This document shows, in pieces, positions 16,170-25,421 of a stretch of DNA of 64,000 nucleotides; position 1 is the first letter of the stretch, and each line of letters opens with the position of its first letter. The DNA lies in NCBI GenBank assembly GCA_905233625.1, contig CAJOFJ010000013.1:1-64000 (forward strand), read 5' to 3'. This DNA comes from an uncultured Bacteroidales bacterium (GTDB lineage: Bacteria; Bacteroidota; Bacteroidia; Bacteroidales; WCHB1-69). The position numbers and the translations under genes were made by a program. Under the pieces are notes generated by a model. The model saw nothing but the letters and a program-made list of their open reading frames with translations, was not told the origin of the DNA and did not search any database.

Positions 16170-17000
16170 ATGGATAAACTGATTATTACCGCCGCTATCT
16201 GCGGCGCAGAAGTCACCAAGGAACAGAACCCCAATGTACCTTATACCGTTGAAGAGATCGTCCGCGAGGCCAAGTCGGCTGTGGATGCTGGCGCCGCTAT
16301 CGTGCACCTGCATGTCCGCTGGGACGATGGTACTCCCACCCAGGACCGTGGCCGTTTCCAGGAATGCGAAGAGGCCATCTTGAAGGTGTGCCCCGATGTC
16401 ATCCTGATTCCGTCCACCGGCGGTGCTGTGGGCATGACTCCCGATGAACGTCTGCAATCAACCGACACCACCCCGCTGCCCGAAATGGCAACCCTTGACT
16501 GTGGTACCTGCAACTTCGGCGACGAGATTTTCGACAACACCATGCCCACCATGCGCGCTTTCGGCAAACGCATGATGGAACGCGGCATCAAGCCCGAATA
16601 CGAATGCTTCGAGATGGGTCATCTTGACACCATCCTCAACATGGCCAAGAAGGGCCAGGTTCCCGGAGCTCCCATGCAGTTCAACTTCGTGTTAGGCGTT
16701 CCCGGCTGTACCCCCGCCACTGTTGCCAACCTCTGCTGGCTGGTAAACGGCATTCCCGCAGGCTCAACCTGGACCGTCACCGGTGTGGGTCGTCACGCCT
16801 TCCCGATGGCCGCTGCCGCTATCGCCATGGGTGGTAACGTACGCGTAGGTTTTGAGGACAACCTCTACCTGTCGAAAGGCGTACTGGCCAAATCCAACGG
16901 TGAGTTGGTTTCCAAGGTAGTCCGCATCGCCAAAGAGCTGGGTCGCGAAATCGCCACCTCAGCCGAAGCAAGAGAAATTTTAGGATTAAAACAAAAATAA
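16170..17000 (+). CDS. kce: 3-keto-5-aminohexanoate cleavage enzyme
   Basis: A 276-residue Zn-dependent TIM-barrel enzyme (BKACE family). It condenses 3-keto-5-aminohexanoate with acetyl-CoA to give acetoacetate and L-3-aminobutyryl-CoA. Key residues of characterised Kce are present: Glu14, His46 and His48 (IVHLHVRWDDGT), Ser82 and the Glu229-Asp230 pair (VGFEDN). The ATG at 16170 gives the family N-terminus MDKLIITAAICGAEVTK; the frame opens upstream to 16038 only through the repeat and kal. Only 12 bases separate it from the acyl-CoA dehydrogenase gene. Confidence 0.93.
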   Translation: MDKLIITAAICGAEVTKEQNPNVPYTVEEIVREAKSAVDAGAAIVHLHVRWDDGTPTQDRGRFQECEEAILKVCPDVILIPSTGGAVGMTPDERLQSTDTTPLPEMATLDCGTCNFGDEIFDNTMPTMRAFGKRMMERGIKPEYECFEMGHLDTILNMAKKGQVPGAPMQFNFVLGVPGCTPATVANLCWLVNGIPAGSTWTVTGVGRHAFPMAAAAIAMGGNVRVGFEDNLYLSKGVLAKSNGELVSKVVRIAKELGREIATSAEAREILGLKQK

Positions 17001-17012
17001 CGATTATCAATT

Positions 17013-18152
17013 ATGGATTTCAGTTTAACAAAACAAGAACAGCTGTTTTTGCAGATGATTCGCGAGTTTGCCGAAAACGAGGTGAAACCTCTGGCAGCAG
17101 AAGTCGATGAGGAAGAAAGATTCCCGATCGAGACCGTTGAGAAAATGGCAAAAATAGGCATCATGGGTATTCCCATTCCGAAACAGTATGGCGGACAGGG
17201 TGGTACCAACCAGATTTACGGCATGGCCGTTGAAGAATTGTCACGTGTATGCGCCACCACCGGCGTTATTGTGTCAGCCCACACTTCTCTCTGTATGAAC
17301 CCCATTCTGGAATACGGTACAGAAGAACAAAAAATGAAATATTTACCGAAATTGGCTTCTGGCGAATGGATTGGCGCTTTCGGTCTGACCGAACCCAACG
17401 CCGGTACCGACGCTGCCATGCAGCAGACTATGGCTGTGGACGCTGGTGACAAATGGATCCTGAACGGAACCAAGATTTTCATCACCAACGCTTCTTACGC
17501 CAACGTGTTCATCGTGATGGCTATGACCGACAAGTCACAGGGCACCAGAGGTATCTCCGCTTTCATCGTGGAGAAAGGCTTCAAAGGCTTCTCAATCGGT
17601 AAGAAAGAAAAGAAAATGGGTATCCGCGGCTCCGCTACCTGCGAGCTGATTTTCGAGAACTGCGAAGTTCCGAAAGAAAACCTGTTAGGTGAACTCGGCA
17701 AGGGCTTCAAGATTGCCATGCAGACCCTCGACGGTGGCCGTATCGGTATCGCCGCCCAGGCTCTCGGTATTGCACAAGGTGCTATGGATGAGACCGTTAA
17801 ATATACCAAAGAACGTAAACAGTTCGGCAAGGCTATCGCCGCTTTCCAGAACACCCAGTTCCAACTGGCCAACCTGGAGACCAAAGTACAGGCTGCCCGT
17901 CTGCTGGTTCGTCAGGCCTCATACAAGAAAGACATGCACCTGCCCTACTCCGTAGATGCCGCCATGGCCAAGCTGTTCGCAGCCGAAACCGCTATGGAAG
18001 TGACCACCAAGGCTGTCCAGCTGCACGGTGGCTACGGTTACACCCGCGAATATCCTGTTGAAAGAATGATGCGTGATGCCAAGATTACCGAAATCTATGA
18101 AGGAACTTCCGAAGTTCAGCGTATGGTCATCGCCGGTAAATTATTAAAATAG
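17013..18152 (+). CDS. bcd: Butyryl-CoA dehydrogenase (short-chain acyl-CoA dehydrogenase)
   Basis: A 379-residue FAD-dependent acyl-CoA dehydrogenase. The N-terminal helical domain, the middle beta domain (GLTEPNAGTDAAMQQT, FITNASYANVFIV) and the C-terminal domain are intact. The catalytic glutamate lies in IYEGTSEVQRM close to the C-terminus, as in short-chain enzymes. With EtfAB it reduces crotonyl-CoA to butyryl-CoA, possibly with electron bifurcation. It sits directly between kce and etfB, which supports butyrate production from lysine. Confidence 0.92.
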   Translation: MDFSLTKQEQLFLQMIREFAENEVKPLAAEVDEEERFPIETVEKMAKIGIMGIPIPKQYGGQGGTNQIYGMAVEELSRVCATTGVIVSAHTSLCMNPILEYGTEEQKMKYLPKLASGEWIGAFGLTEPNAGTDAAMQQTMAVDAGDKWILNGTKIFITNASYANVFIVMAMTDKSQGTRGISAFIVEKGFKGFSIGKKEKKMGIRGSATCELIFENCEVPKENLLGELGKGFKIAMQTLDGGRIGIAAQALGIAQGAMDETVKYTKERKQFGKAIAAFQNTQFQLANLETKVQAARLLVRQASYKKDMHLPYSVDAAMAKLFAAETAMEVTTKAVQLHGGYGYTREYPVERMMRDAKITEIYEGTSEVQRMVIAGKLLK

Positions 18153-18160
18153 AAGAAATT

Positions 18161-18943
18161 ATGAAAATAGTAGTTTGTATAAAACAAGTTCCGGACACCA
18201 CTGAAATCAAAATTAATCCGGCAACAGGTACCCTGATCCGCGATGGTGTTCCCAGTATTATGAATCCCGACGACAAGGGCGGTTTGGAAATGGCCCTGCG
18301 TTTGAAAGACCAATACGGCGCTGAAGTAACTGTTATCACCATGGGCCCCCCACAGGCCGACGCTATCCTGCGTGAGGCTTTCGCCATGGGCGTTGACCGC
18401 GCCATCTTGTTGACCGACCGCGCATTTGCCGGTGCCGACACTTTGGCTACCTCCAACGCTTTGGCTGGCGCGCTCCGCTGCCTTGACTATGACCTCGTAA
18501 TCGGTGGCCGCCAAGCTATCGACGGTGATACCGCACAGGTAGGTCCCGAAATGGCTGAGCACCTGGGATTACCCCAGATTTCTTACGTTACCGGTCTCGA
18601 ATATGACGGCAAAAACACTTTGACCGTGAAGAAAGAGACAGAAGAAGGCTATCAGATGCTGTCTGTGGAAATGCCTTGCGTACTGACCGTGTTAGCTACC
18701 GCCAACAAGGCTCGCTACATGACCGTTTCAGGCATCATGGATGCTTTTGAGAAGGAAGTGGAAATCTGGACCGCTGCCAAGATTGACATCGCTCCCGAAA
18801 AATTGGGTCTCAAAGGCTCTCCCACCCGCGTGAAGAAATCATTCACCAAAGCCCAGAAGGGTGCCGGTGAGACTTTCGAGGTGGATGCTGAAGAAGGTGT
18901 CAACATCATCATCAACAAATTAAAAGAAAAACACATCATCTAA
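18161..18943 (+). CDS. etfB: Electron transfer flavoprotein beta subunit
   Basis: A 260-residue EtfB with the typical opening MKIVVCIKQVPDTTEIKIN, ITMGPPQADAILREAFAMGVD read in parts, and the GRQAIDGDTAQVGPE nucleotide-binding motif. It binds AMP or FAD, depending on type, and docks to the acyl-CoA dehydrogenase encoded eight bases upstream. It forms a heterodimer with the EtfA encoded downstream. Confidence 0.95.
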   Translation: MKIVVCIKQVPDTTEIKINPATGTLIRDGVPSIMNPDDKGGLEMALRLKDQYGAEVTVITMGPPQADAILREAFAMGVDRAILLTDRAFAGADTLATSNALAGALRCLDYDLVIGGRQAIDGDTAQVGPEMAEHLGLPQISYVTGLEYDGKNTLTVKKETEEGYQMLSVEMPCVLTVLATANKARYMTVSGIMDAFEKEVEIWTAAKIDIAPEKLGLKGSPTRVKKSFTKAQKGAGETFEVDAEEGVNIIINKLKEKHII

Positions 18944-18976
18944 TCGCCGTTGTCGGTAATATAAATTGTATTTATT

Positions 18977-19987
18977 ATGGAAAAAACAGATTATAAAAAT
19001 GTATATGTTTTCGTGGAACAACGCGAGGGCACTATCCAGTCGGTAGGATTGGAGTTGCTGGGCAAAGCCCGCGACTTAGCCTGCGCTCTGAACGAAAAAG
19101 TTGTTGCCATTCTGGCCGGCGATCAGGTGAAACATCACGCCCAGTACCTCATCGAGATGGGTGCCGACGAAGTCATCTGCATTGACGCTCCTGAATTGAA
19201 AGACTATCTGACCGAACAATACTCACAAGCCATCTATCAGATGGTGCAGAAGTTCCAGCCCAGCATCCTGATGTTCGGCGCCACCACCATTGGTCGTGAC
19301 CTGGCTCCGAGATTGGCGGCCCGTTTGGGTACCGGTCTGACCGCAGACTGCACCAAGTTGGAAATCTCCGAGGAAGGTGAGCTGATGATGACCCGTCCCG
19401 CTTTCGGTGGTAACCTGATGGCTACCATCATGTGCACCGAGCACCGTCCGCAGATGTCCACCGTTCGTCCCGGTGTGATGCAGAAACTGGAAAGAGACTG
19501 CAACCGCAAGGGTGAAATCATCGACTTCGCTCCCACTTTCGACAGCAGCAAATTCAAAGTGAAACTGCTGAAGACCGTGAAGGAAGAAAAAGGTGCTGTG
19601 GATATCCAGGCTGCCAAGATTCTGGTTTCCGGTGGTCGTGGTGTTGGCTGCAAAGAAGGTTTCGAGAAACTGCAGGCTCTCGCCGACGTATTGGGAGGCC
19701 AGGTTTCCTCATCCCGTGCCATGGTTGATGCCGGTGTGATGCCGCACGACCGTCAGGTGGGACAAACCGGTAAGACCGTTCGTCCGAATGTTTATTTCGC
19801 CTGCGGTATCTCCGGTGCTATCCAGCACTTGGCCGGTATGGAAGAATCCGAATTCATCATCGCCATCAACAAAGACAAGTATGCTCCTATCTTCCAGGTG
19901 GCAGACCTTGGCATTGTTGGCGATCTGAACAAGATCATCCCCATGCTGACTGAGAAACTGTCGAAGAAAACTGAATGTAACTGCTAA
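18977..19987 (+). CDS. etfA: Electron transfer flavoprotein alpha subunit
   Basis: A 336-residue EtfA. The N-terminal domain resembles EtfB ([13 protein letters not shown] segment, VIAILAG-like strand). The C-terminal FAD domain has [52 protein letters not shown] read in parts, and the final [10 protein letters not shown] signature. It carries electrons for the butyryl-CoA dehydrogenase. It is the last recognisable gene of the fermentation cluster; the flavoprotein gene that follows 10 bases later is probably co-transcribed. Confidence 0.95.
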   Translation: MEKTDYKNVYVFVEQREGTIQSVGLELLGKARDLACALNEKVVAILAGDQVKHHAQYLIEMGADEVICIDAPELKDYLTEQYSQAIYQMVQKFQPSILMFGATTIGRDLAPRLAARLGTGLTADCTKLEISEEGELMMTRPAFGGNLMATIMCTEHRPQMSTVRPGVMQKLERDCNRKGEIIDFAPTFDSSKFKVKLLKTVKEEKGAVDIQAAKILVSGGRGVGCKEGFEKLQALADVLGGQVSSSRAMVDAGVMPHDRQVGQTGKTVRPNVYFACGISGAIQHLAGMEESEFIIAINKDKYAPIFQVADLGIVGDLNKIIPMLTEKLSKKTECNC

Positions 19988-19997
19988 TCCCGCCACG

Positions 19998-21137
19998 ATG
20001 AATATTGCCGTTGTCGGAGCAGGCGCCGCCGGACTTTTTTTGTCCAGGTTGCTTTCTGAAACGGGAAACTGCAATATCCACATCTTCGAACGCACCGGCA
20101 AGCCTGGCTACAAAGTCAAAGCTTCCGGCGGCGGAAAAGCAAACATTCTGAATACCCAAATTAGCGGTGAATGCTACAACAATGCGGCATTCATCGCTAA
20201 TTTATTATCTAAAGCCAACTATCAGACCATCTATCACGAGTTTGAGAAGATGGGATTGAAGATGAGTGTGGACGAGGAAAACAGGGTTTACCCCAGCACC
20301 TTCTTCTCGCAGACCGTGTTGGATGTGCTGCTGAACGGCATTTCAGAGCAGGTACAGTTTCACTACAACACCGAAGTTCAGCAAATCAGCAAGGAAGGGA
20401 TACATTATCATATCAATGATGAAACGACAGCCTTCGATGCGGTAGTGCTGGCATCGGGTTCACCTGCAGGCATGATAGCCAAAATTCGCAAGCATTTCGG
20501 CCGATATTTAACAGATTTTAAGCTTCAGCAAAAGGAATACAAACCCTCACTAGTAGGCTTCAAATTGGAAGACTACCCAGTGTCGCTTTCGGGTTGCCGC
20601 TGCAAAGCCATCTGCTCCTTGTATCGGAAGGACAAGCTCATCTATCAGGAAGCAGGAGAAGTCACCTTCAAGGATGATGGAGCTTCTGGTATTGTAATTC
20701 TCAATTTATCAGCATATTATAACAGGCTGAAAGACAAAAAAGATTGTGTTGTAGGCTTTAATTTCATGTATGACGATGCTGATTATAATGTAGAGGAACA
20801 TTTGCGGAAATATGGCAGTCTCTGCGGTGTGATACATCCCAAACTCAACCGACTGTATGAGCGTAATCCTTTTGATGTCAAAGATTTAAGATTCAAAATC
20901 AAGGACACTTACGAGTTGGAATTCGCGCAGGTATGTACAGGGGGCATTGCGATAGAGGAAATCAATGATGATTTTGAGTTGAAGAAGTACCCTAACATCT
21001 ATGCCATTGGCGAGATGATAGACATAGATGGGATTTGTGGCGGCTACAACCTGTTTTTTGCGTGGGCAAGTGCTTATCTGTGCGCGCAGTCTATCATCCA
21101 TAGTTGCGTACCTTCGGCACGCAGAGTTATATCGTGA
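19998..21137 (+). CDS. HI0933/YhiN-family flavoprotein (BaiN-like)
   Basis: A 379-residue NAD(P)/FAD-dependent oxidoreductase. The N-terminal dinucleotide motif is VVGAGAAGLFLSRLL (4-18), and the family signature GYKVKASGGGKANILN follows (about 36-51). The C-terminal FAD-closing segment reads YAIGEMIDIDGICGGYNLFFAWASA in part. The substrate is unknown; relatives are soluble flavoproteins. The last about 10 residues (CVPSARRVIS) are encoded by the first, diverged unit of an interspersed tandem repeat, so the natural C-terminus has been replaced or extended. It is positioned as the last gene of the etf transcript. Confidence 0.85.
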   Translation: MNIAVVGAGAAGLFLSRLLSETGNCNIHIFERTGKPGYKVKASGGGKANILNTQISGECYNNAAFIANLLSKANYQTIYHEFEKMGLKMSVDEENRVYPSTFFSQTVLDVLLNGISEQVQFHYNTEVQQISKEGIHYHINDETTAFDAVVLASGSPAGMIAKIRKHFGRYLTDFKLQQKEYKPSLVGFKLEDYPVSLSGCRCKAICSLYRKDKLIYQEAGEVTFKDDGASGIVILNLSAYYNRLKDKKDCVVGFNFMYDDADYNVEEHLRKYGSLCGVIHPKLNRLYERNPFDVKDLRFKIKDTYELEFAQVCTGGIAIEEINDDFELKKYPNIYAIGEMIDIDGICGGYNLFFAWASAYLCAQSIIHSCVPSARRVIS

Positions 21138-21345
21138 GCATCACACCCCAAACTGCGCTATCGCTTGTTAGGGGTTAATAAAATAACGTGCTTTCTGCAC
21201 GTAAACACATCGTAAGCATCACACACAAAACTGTGGTATCGCTTCGTGTGGGGTTATAGAATAACGTGCTTCAGCACGTAAACACATCGTAAGCATCACA
21301 CACAAAACTGTGGCATCGCTTCGTGTGGGGTTACAGAAAGGTGGC
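21117..21345. repeat. Roughly 77-bp tandem repeat, about three units
   Basis: Units begin near 21117 (diverged), 21198 and 21275. The two right-hand units share GCACGTAAACACATCGTAAG, then CATCACACACAAAACTGTGG and CGCTTCGTGTGGGGTTA almost without change. Each unit holds small palindromes (ACGTGC/GCACGT; CACAC/GTGTG). The first unit overlaps the 3' end of the preceding flavoprotein gene. There are no unique spacers, so it is not a CRISPR. Confidence 0.85.
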
Positions 21346-21416
21346 CTCTCCGAGGCCAGAACAAGAGTCTTCTTCACATAGAAAACAACATAAAATATTG
21401 TATCAATAAAAAAAAC

Positions 21417-23042
21417 ATGCAGCTAAAAATCTCCAATATCAAGGTTTCTGTGGGACATCCTGCTAATTTGCGACAGTGGGTAGTACACTCCTACCCCATT
21501 GCTGATGAGGAGATTATGGATTTCAAGATATTGAGGGAATCCATTGATGCGCGAAAAAAAAACCATATCTTCTATCTGTATCAGGTTTATGTTGAATTGA
21601 AGAATGATCGGAAGGATTTGCTTCAACTGGACAATATCAGTATCTACAAGGCGCATGAGCCTGTCAACTATCCCCAATGGCAGGAAGAATTACCGCCCGT
21701 GGTGGTGGGGTTCGGTCCTGCCGGTATGTTCGCGGCCTTGTATTTGGCCCGTTGCGGAGCCAAACCCGTGATCATTGAAAGAGGCAGTCGCATTGAAGAC
21801 AGAAAAGCTGAAGTAACTGAATTTCTGCAACATAAAAGACTAAATCCCAACTCTAACGTGCAATTTGGTGAAGGCGGAGCCGGTACTTTCTCTGATGGAA
21901 AACTCTCCACCAACATCAACGACCGTTATATCAGCTTTATACTGGAGGAGTTTCACAAGCATGGAGCAACGGAGGATGTGTGTTATGCCGCCAATCCCCA
22001 TGTAGGCACCGACTACCTGGAGAAAGTGGTGCGCAATATCCGGGAGGAAATCATCAGTTTAGGCGGAGAATTTCACTTTAACACCACCTTCGATGACTTC
22101 CAGCAGGAAGGCGAGATAATCCAGCTGCACTGCCATAATGGTTTCAGCATCAAGAGCAAACATGTATTGCTTTGTTTGGGGCACTCAGCCCGCGACACCA
22201 TTAAACATTTGTATGCCAAAGGCTTGAATATGGAGGCCAAAGCCTTTTCCATGGGGGTGCGTATTGAGCATTTGCAAAGCGATATCAACCGCATGCAATA
22301 CGGCAAGAGTGCCAAATTGCTGCCCGCCGCCTCATATCGTGGAGTGGTGCATTTGAAAGACCGCAGTGTCTATACCTTCTGCATGTGTCCTGGAGGCGTG
22401 GTGATGGCCTCGGCCAGCGAGGACGGCACCATAGTGACCAATGGCATGAGCGAGAAAAAACGCGACAAGGCCAATGCCAACAGCGCCTTACTGGTGGGCA
22501 TCAATCCAGAGGATTATTATCTAAACAGTCCGTTGGATGGGCTGAATTATCAAGAAAAATACGAAAAGTTGGCCTTTGAGGTCAGCGGGGATTACCGCGC
22601 CCCCGCCAACTTGGTGGGCGAATTTTTGCAGGGCAAGATTGCCAAGGGACATCGCAAAGTGAAGCCCAGCTATCCGCACGGGGTGGTGTATTGCGATTTG
22701 GGCCGCTGCCTGCCCGCGTATGCGGTAAAAGCCTTGCGGGAAGCTCTTCCTTTGTTTGACCGGAAGCTGCGAGGTTTCAACGATGCCGATGCCGTGATGA
22801 CGGGCATCGAGAGCCGCTCCTCCTCACCCGTGAGGATTTTGCGAGATGAAAGCCGACAAAGCAACATCCCCGGCCTTTATCCTGTGGGCGAAGGTGCCGG
22901 CTACGCCGGTGGCATTGTCAGTGCCGCGCTGGACGGGTTGAAGACAGCGATGAAAATTGTAGAGACGCACGGCCGTGCGTCTCTACTTCCAAGAATCGTA
23001 ACGCCTGGAATTCCGGCGGAATTTGTTGGTCAAAGAGCCTGA
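21417..23042 (+). CDS. FAD-dependent oxidoreductase (COG2509-like)
   Basis: A 541-residue flavoprotein dehydrogenase. The N-terminal about 80 residues form a small alpha/beta domain. Then comes the FAD motif VVVGFGPAGMFAALYLARCG (about 95-115), followed by VQFGEGGAGTFSDGKLST, ARDTIKHLY and CMCPGGVVMASAS, and a C-terminal GLYPVGEGAGYAGGIVSAALDG. The family is widespread and uncharacterised. The frame normally ends soon after the last motif. Here it continues through a perfect 28-bp palindrome and on to a stop at 23042, so the last 25 or so residues (from ETHGRASLL) are repeat-derived. It has no evident operon partner. Confidence 0.88.
   Translation: MQLKISNIKVSVGHPANLRQWVVHSYPIADEEIMDFKILRESIDARKKNHIFYLYQVYVELKNDRKDLLQLDNISIYKAHEPVNYPQWQEELPPVVVGFGPAGMFAALYLARCGAKPVIIERGSRIEDRKAEVTEFLQHKRLNPNSNVQFGEGGAGTFSDGKLSTNINDRYISFILEEFHKHGATEDVCYAANPHVGTDYLEKVVRNIREEIISLGGEFHFNTTFDDFQQEGEIIQLHCHNGFSIKSKHVLLCLGHSARDTIKHLYAKGLNMEAKAFSMGVRIEHLQSDINRMQYGKSAKLLPAASYRGVVHLKDRSVYTFCMCPGGVVMASASEDGTIVTNGMSEKKRDKANANSALLVGINPEDYYLNSPLDGLNYQEKYEKLAFEVSGDYRAPANLVGEFLQGKIAKGHRKVKPSYPHGVVYCDLGRCLPAYAVKALREALPLFDRKLRGFNDADAVMTGIESRSSSPVRILRDESRQSNIPGLYPVGEGAGYAGGIVSAALDGLKTAMKIVETHGRASLLPRIVTPGIPAEFVGQRA
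22959..22986. repeat. Perfect 28-bp interspersed palindrome inside a coding end
   Basis: GTAGAGACGCACGG and its exact reverse complement lie back to back. The palindrome is in the 3' end of the oxidoreductase frame and encodes VETHGRASL. It resembles palindromes that are scattered in many copies in some Bacteroidota genomes; that resemblance is from memory. Confidence 0.85.
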
Positions 23043-23076
23043 AATTTTCGCCCACCTTACGGCGGGATTTGCTTGA

Positions 23077-23111
23077 CAGACCGCTTTGGCGCTTCGCGCT
23101 TTGGCGGTCTG
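23077..23111. terminator. Hairpin between convergent genes
   Basis: CAGACCGC (23077-23084) pairs with GCGGTCTG (23104-23111) around a loop. It lies between the stop codons of two convergent genes at 23042 and 23114, so it could terminate both transcripts. There is no strong U-tract, so this is tentative. Confidence 0.4.
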
Positions 23112-23113
23112 CT

Positions 23114-23992
23114 CTAATCGCGGACACAACGGACCGAAAAGCCGAGTTCCTTATACTTATAATCGCCTCTCTTTACGATGGAATGGTCATGGTTAATCTC
23201 ACGTTTATATGCACCTGACTCAAAACATTCCGTTCCGGTCCAAAAAAAAGCATCAAAACCAAAATTGATAAATTTGTCTATATAAACATAGTCAATATTT
23301 AAAAATTGACAATAACCAGCAGGAAGAGCAGAAAAACCTGAAGCATTGTTAGAACCAGGGTTAAAACCAACTACGTCCGTTCCAACTACTGATTCCACAT
23401 CGCTGGACCAACCCCAATTGGCCGCCAAGGCTTTAGCGATATGATCCGAGGCTCCTCCCGCTATATATACAGATTGCGTTGCCATGTACGTTGTCAAATG
23501 TGTCCACTCCGCATCGCTCGGCACATGCCAACCATCGGGACATATTCCCTGAACACCACTTGGATCAGCAGTAGAAGAAGGCTCTCCGTGCATCACCGCA
23601 GGCCAGTTGTACAAATAACCATAAAGCGAAACATTGGGCATATTGTCTTCGTTGCTCTGTTGTGCTCCTGGTGCATAGCGGTATGGTTGCGAACGACTAA
23701 TCGTGTCACCCATCGGTATAGCTGTGCCGTCGGCATATCTCGTGGTGCGCAGGTTCTCCGCCATCCATATCTGGTCACCTATCCGCACCGCATCATAGCT
23801 ATTACCGTCTATATCCGTCACCACATCGTATAATACATCTGCCGAGGAGGGGTACTCCTGATTGCCTCCTCCCGGATTCTCCGTGTTGCCGTTATTATTG
23901 CCATTGCTGTTCACTTCCTCTTTTTTGCACGATGTCAAAATCATTGCTAAAGACACGATCAAAATCATGCCCATTTTGAACAGTTTTTTCAT
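23114..23992 (-). CDS. FISUMP-domain lipoprotein
   Basis: A 292-residue lipoprotein with lipobox ILTSC (about residue 22) and an Asn/Gly-rich linker (30-50). The full FISUMP domain has VVTDIDGNSYDAVRIGDQIWMAENLRTTRYADGT read in parts, YGYLYNWPAVMHG, CPDGWHVPSDAEWTHL, SNNASGFSALPAGY and the terminal GFSVRCVRD. It is presumed to be exposed on the outer membrane; the ligand is unknown. Its upstream region carries a -7 element at 24044-24051 and then a 223-bp repeat. The next gene upstream is a paralogue with the same arrangement, so the two look like a duplicated module. Confidence 0.9.
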   Translation of the reverse strand: MKKLFKMGMILIVSLAMILTSCKKEEVNSNGNNNGNTENPGGGNQEYPSSADVLYDVVTDIDGNSYDAVRIGDQIWMAENLRTTRYADGTAIPMGDTISRSQPYRYAPGAQQSNEDNMPNVSLYGYLYNWPAVMHGEPSSTADPSGVQGICPDGWHVPSDAEWTHLTTYMATQSVYIAGGASDHIAKALAANWGWSSDVESVVGTDVVGFNPGSNNASGFSALPAGYCQFLNIDYVYIDKFINFGFDAFFWTGTECFESGAYKREINHDHSIVKRGDYKYKELGFSVRCVRD

Positions 23993-24043
23993 TTTTTCGA
24001 TTTGGTTATTAAAAAGATTCTTTTTTCACGAATTATAATTGTG

Positions 24044-24051
24044 CAAATTTA
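24044..24051 (-). promoter_or_regulatory. -7 promoter element of FISUMP gene
   Basis: Minus-strand TAAATTTG fits TAnnTTTG and lies about 52 bases upstream of the start at 23992. Confidence 0.5.
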
Positions 24052-24118
24052 CACATTTTTTTTATTAACCAAACTGATATACACTATTTTTTTAGCATTC
24101 AGTAGACTTTCGTATGTT

Positions 24119-24341
24119 GTTTTTTTGCATCAGTGGCAAGGTGTCACTTCCGCGGTGGGTTGGTGCAGTACTTCGGGACAAGGGCTGAGCGCACCGCAGG
24201 GGAGACACACGAGTTACGCATCCACCCCAGACTTCCGTCTGGGGTTACTGAGATGTGGCATCTTCGATGCCGTAATGCGCACGATGGTACACAAAGAGAA
24301 ATGGATAATGCCTTTGTCTATTGATATTAAACCCTCTGCGA
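24119..24341. repeat. 223-bp dispersed repeat, copy 1
   Basis: This stretch is nearly identical to 25422-25645 from a T-tract through CACTTCCGCGGTGGGTTGG and TTCGATGCCGTAATGCGCAC to TATTAAACCCTCTGCGA. It is rich in short palindromes (AGACTTCCGTCT; GGCATCTTCGATGCC). Frames that run through it differ in each strand and match no protein family I know. The gap 23993-24453 otherwise holds only a promoter and a further AT-rich repeat tail. Confidence 0.9.
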
Positions 24342-24453
24342 GATGCAGATATCTATTGAGATTGAATCCCTTCGGGATATGTGAACACCTCATTCCCATC
24401 AAATCCAACCTCAACTATCCACTATTAATTATTCATTGTCAACTGTTAACTGA

Positions 24454-25347
24454 TTAATCTTTGACGCAGCGGAGGGAGATAGCGGTCCCTACCTGGCCGC
24501 CTGCCGTCAGACCCGAAATATCAGGAGAAAAACAATAGAAACGGGGTGCGGCAATCAACTTATAGTTTACATTGATCATCGTGGTACTCCAATAGTGCGC
24601 ACCCAAGTTCTGGTCCATATAGTTACCATTGTATGTTCCACAGGGATAGGCGGAGAAACCAGTGGCGTTATTGCTCCAAGATTCCCAACCCGGGCAGCAT
24701 TCAAAGCCTGTGCCAGCACTTTCCCAATCTTTGGCAACACACAACGATTTGACTATGTGTGCGGGATTGCCATCGCACACATACTGGCTCTGGCTACCCA
24801 CATAATTGAACAGTTGTTCCCACTCCGCCTTGCTGGGCACATGCCAACCTGTGGGACAAATACCCTGCACACCAGACGGATTTGCCGTGGTGGAAGCTGA
24901 ACCATGCATAACCGCAGGCCAGTTATATAAATATCCCCATAATTCAACATTTGCTTCATCCCCGGCTGGAGCATAACGATAGGGATCTGTATCGCTCCAT
25001 TGTCCATTCATTCCCATCGGAATTGCTGTACCATCGGCATAATGAGTGGTTCGAAGATTCTCTGCCATCCACTCCTGATTGCCCAATACAACCGTAGCAT
25101 ATTGATTTCCGTCGGCATCCGTCACACCATTGGGAACAATATGATCTCCCGTTTCTTCTTCACCACCACCTTCTCCTCCACCCGGTTCATCTCCTTCACC
25201 CGGGTTGTCTCCAGGATTTTCTCCACCACCTGGCACTTCGGTATCAGTATTATTCTGATTATTGGTCAAATCTTCCTTGTGGCAAGAAACGGTCAGCAAA
25301 GCCAAAGAAATGAGCAATGATAAGCCTTTCAATACAAGTTTTCTCAT
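24454..25347 (-). CDS. FISUMP-domain lipoprotein with Gly/Glu/Pro linker
   Basis: A 297-residue lipoprotein: the lipobox ends at the Cys of LTVSCHK (about residue 22), then an acidic GGENPGDNPGEGDEPGGGEG linker (about 42-62). The FISUMP domain follows: YATVVLGNQEWMAENLRTTHYADGT read in parts, WGYLYNWPAVMHG, CPTGWHVPSKAEWEQL, SNNATGFSAYPCG and the terminal ISLRCVKD. It is closest in layout to the neighbour at 23114-23992. Upstream lies the conserved TTGTAACGTTTTTG block shared with the FISUMP gene at 13883, and then repeat copy 2. Confidence 0.9.
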   Translation of the reverse strand: MRKLVLKGLSLLISLALLTVSCHKEDLTNNQNNTDTEVPGGGENPGDNPGEGDEPGGGEGGGEEETGDHIVPNGVTDADGNQYATVVLGNQEWMAENLRTTHYADGTAIPMGMNGQWSDTDPYRYAPAGDEANVELWGYLYNWPAVMHGSASTTANPSGVQGICPTGWHVPSKAEWEQLFNYVGSQSQYVCDGNPAHIVKSLCVAKDWESAGTGFECCPGWESWSNNATGFSAYPCGTYNGNYMDQNLGAHYWSTTMINVNYKLIAAPRFYCFSPDISGLTAGGQVGTAISLRCVKD

Positions 25348-25421
25348 ATTTCTGTGTTTTCGTTTTTATACGTGTACATTTATATGACGCTTTAAACATC
25401 AAAAACGTTACAACAAAAATG

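Noticed and set aside
21198..21345. Roughly 77-bp repeats as a CRISPR or attachment site
   Set aside because: There are no unique spacers, and neither integrase nor tRNA is nearby.
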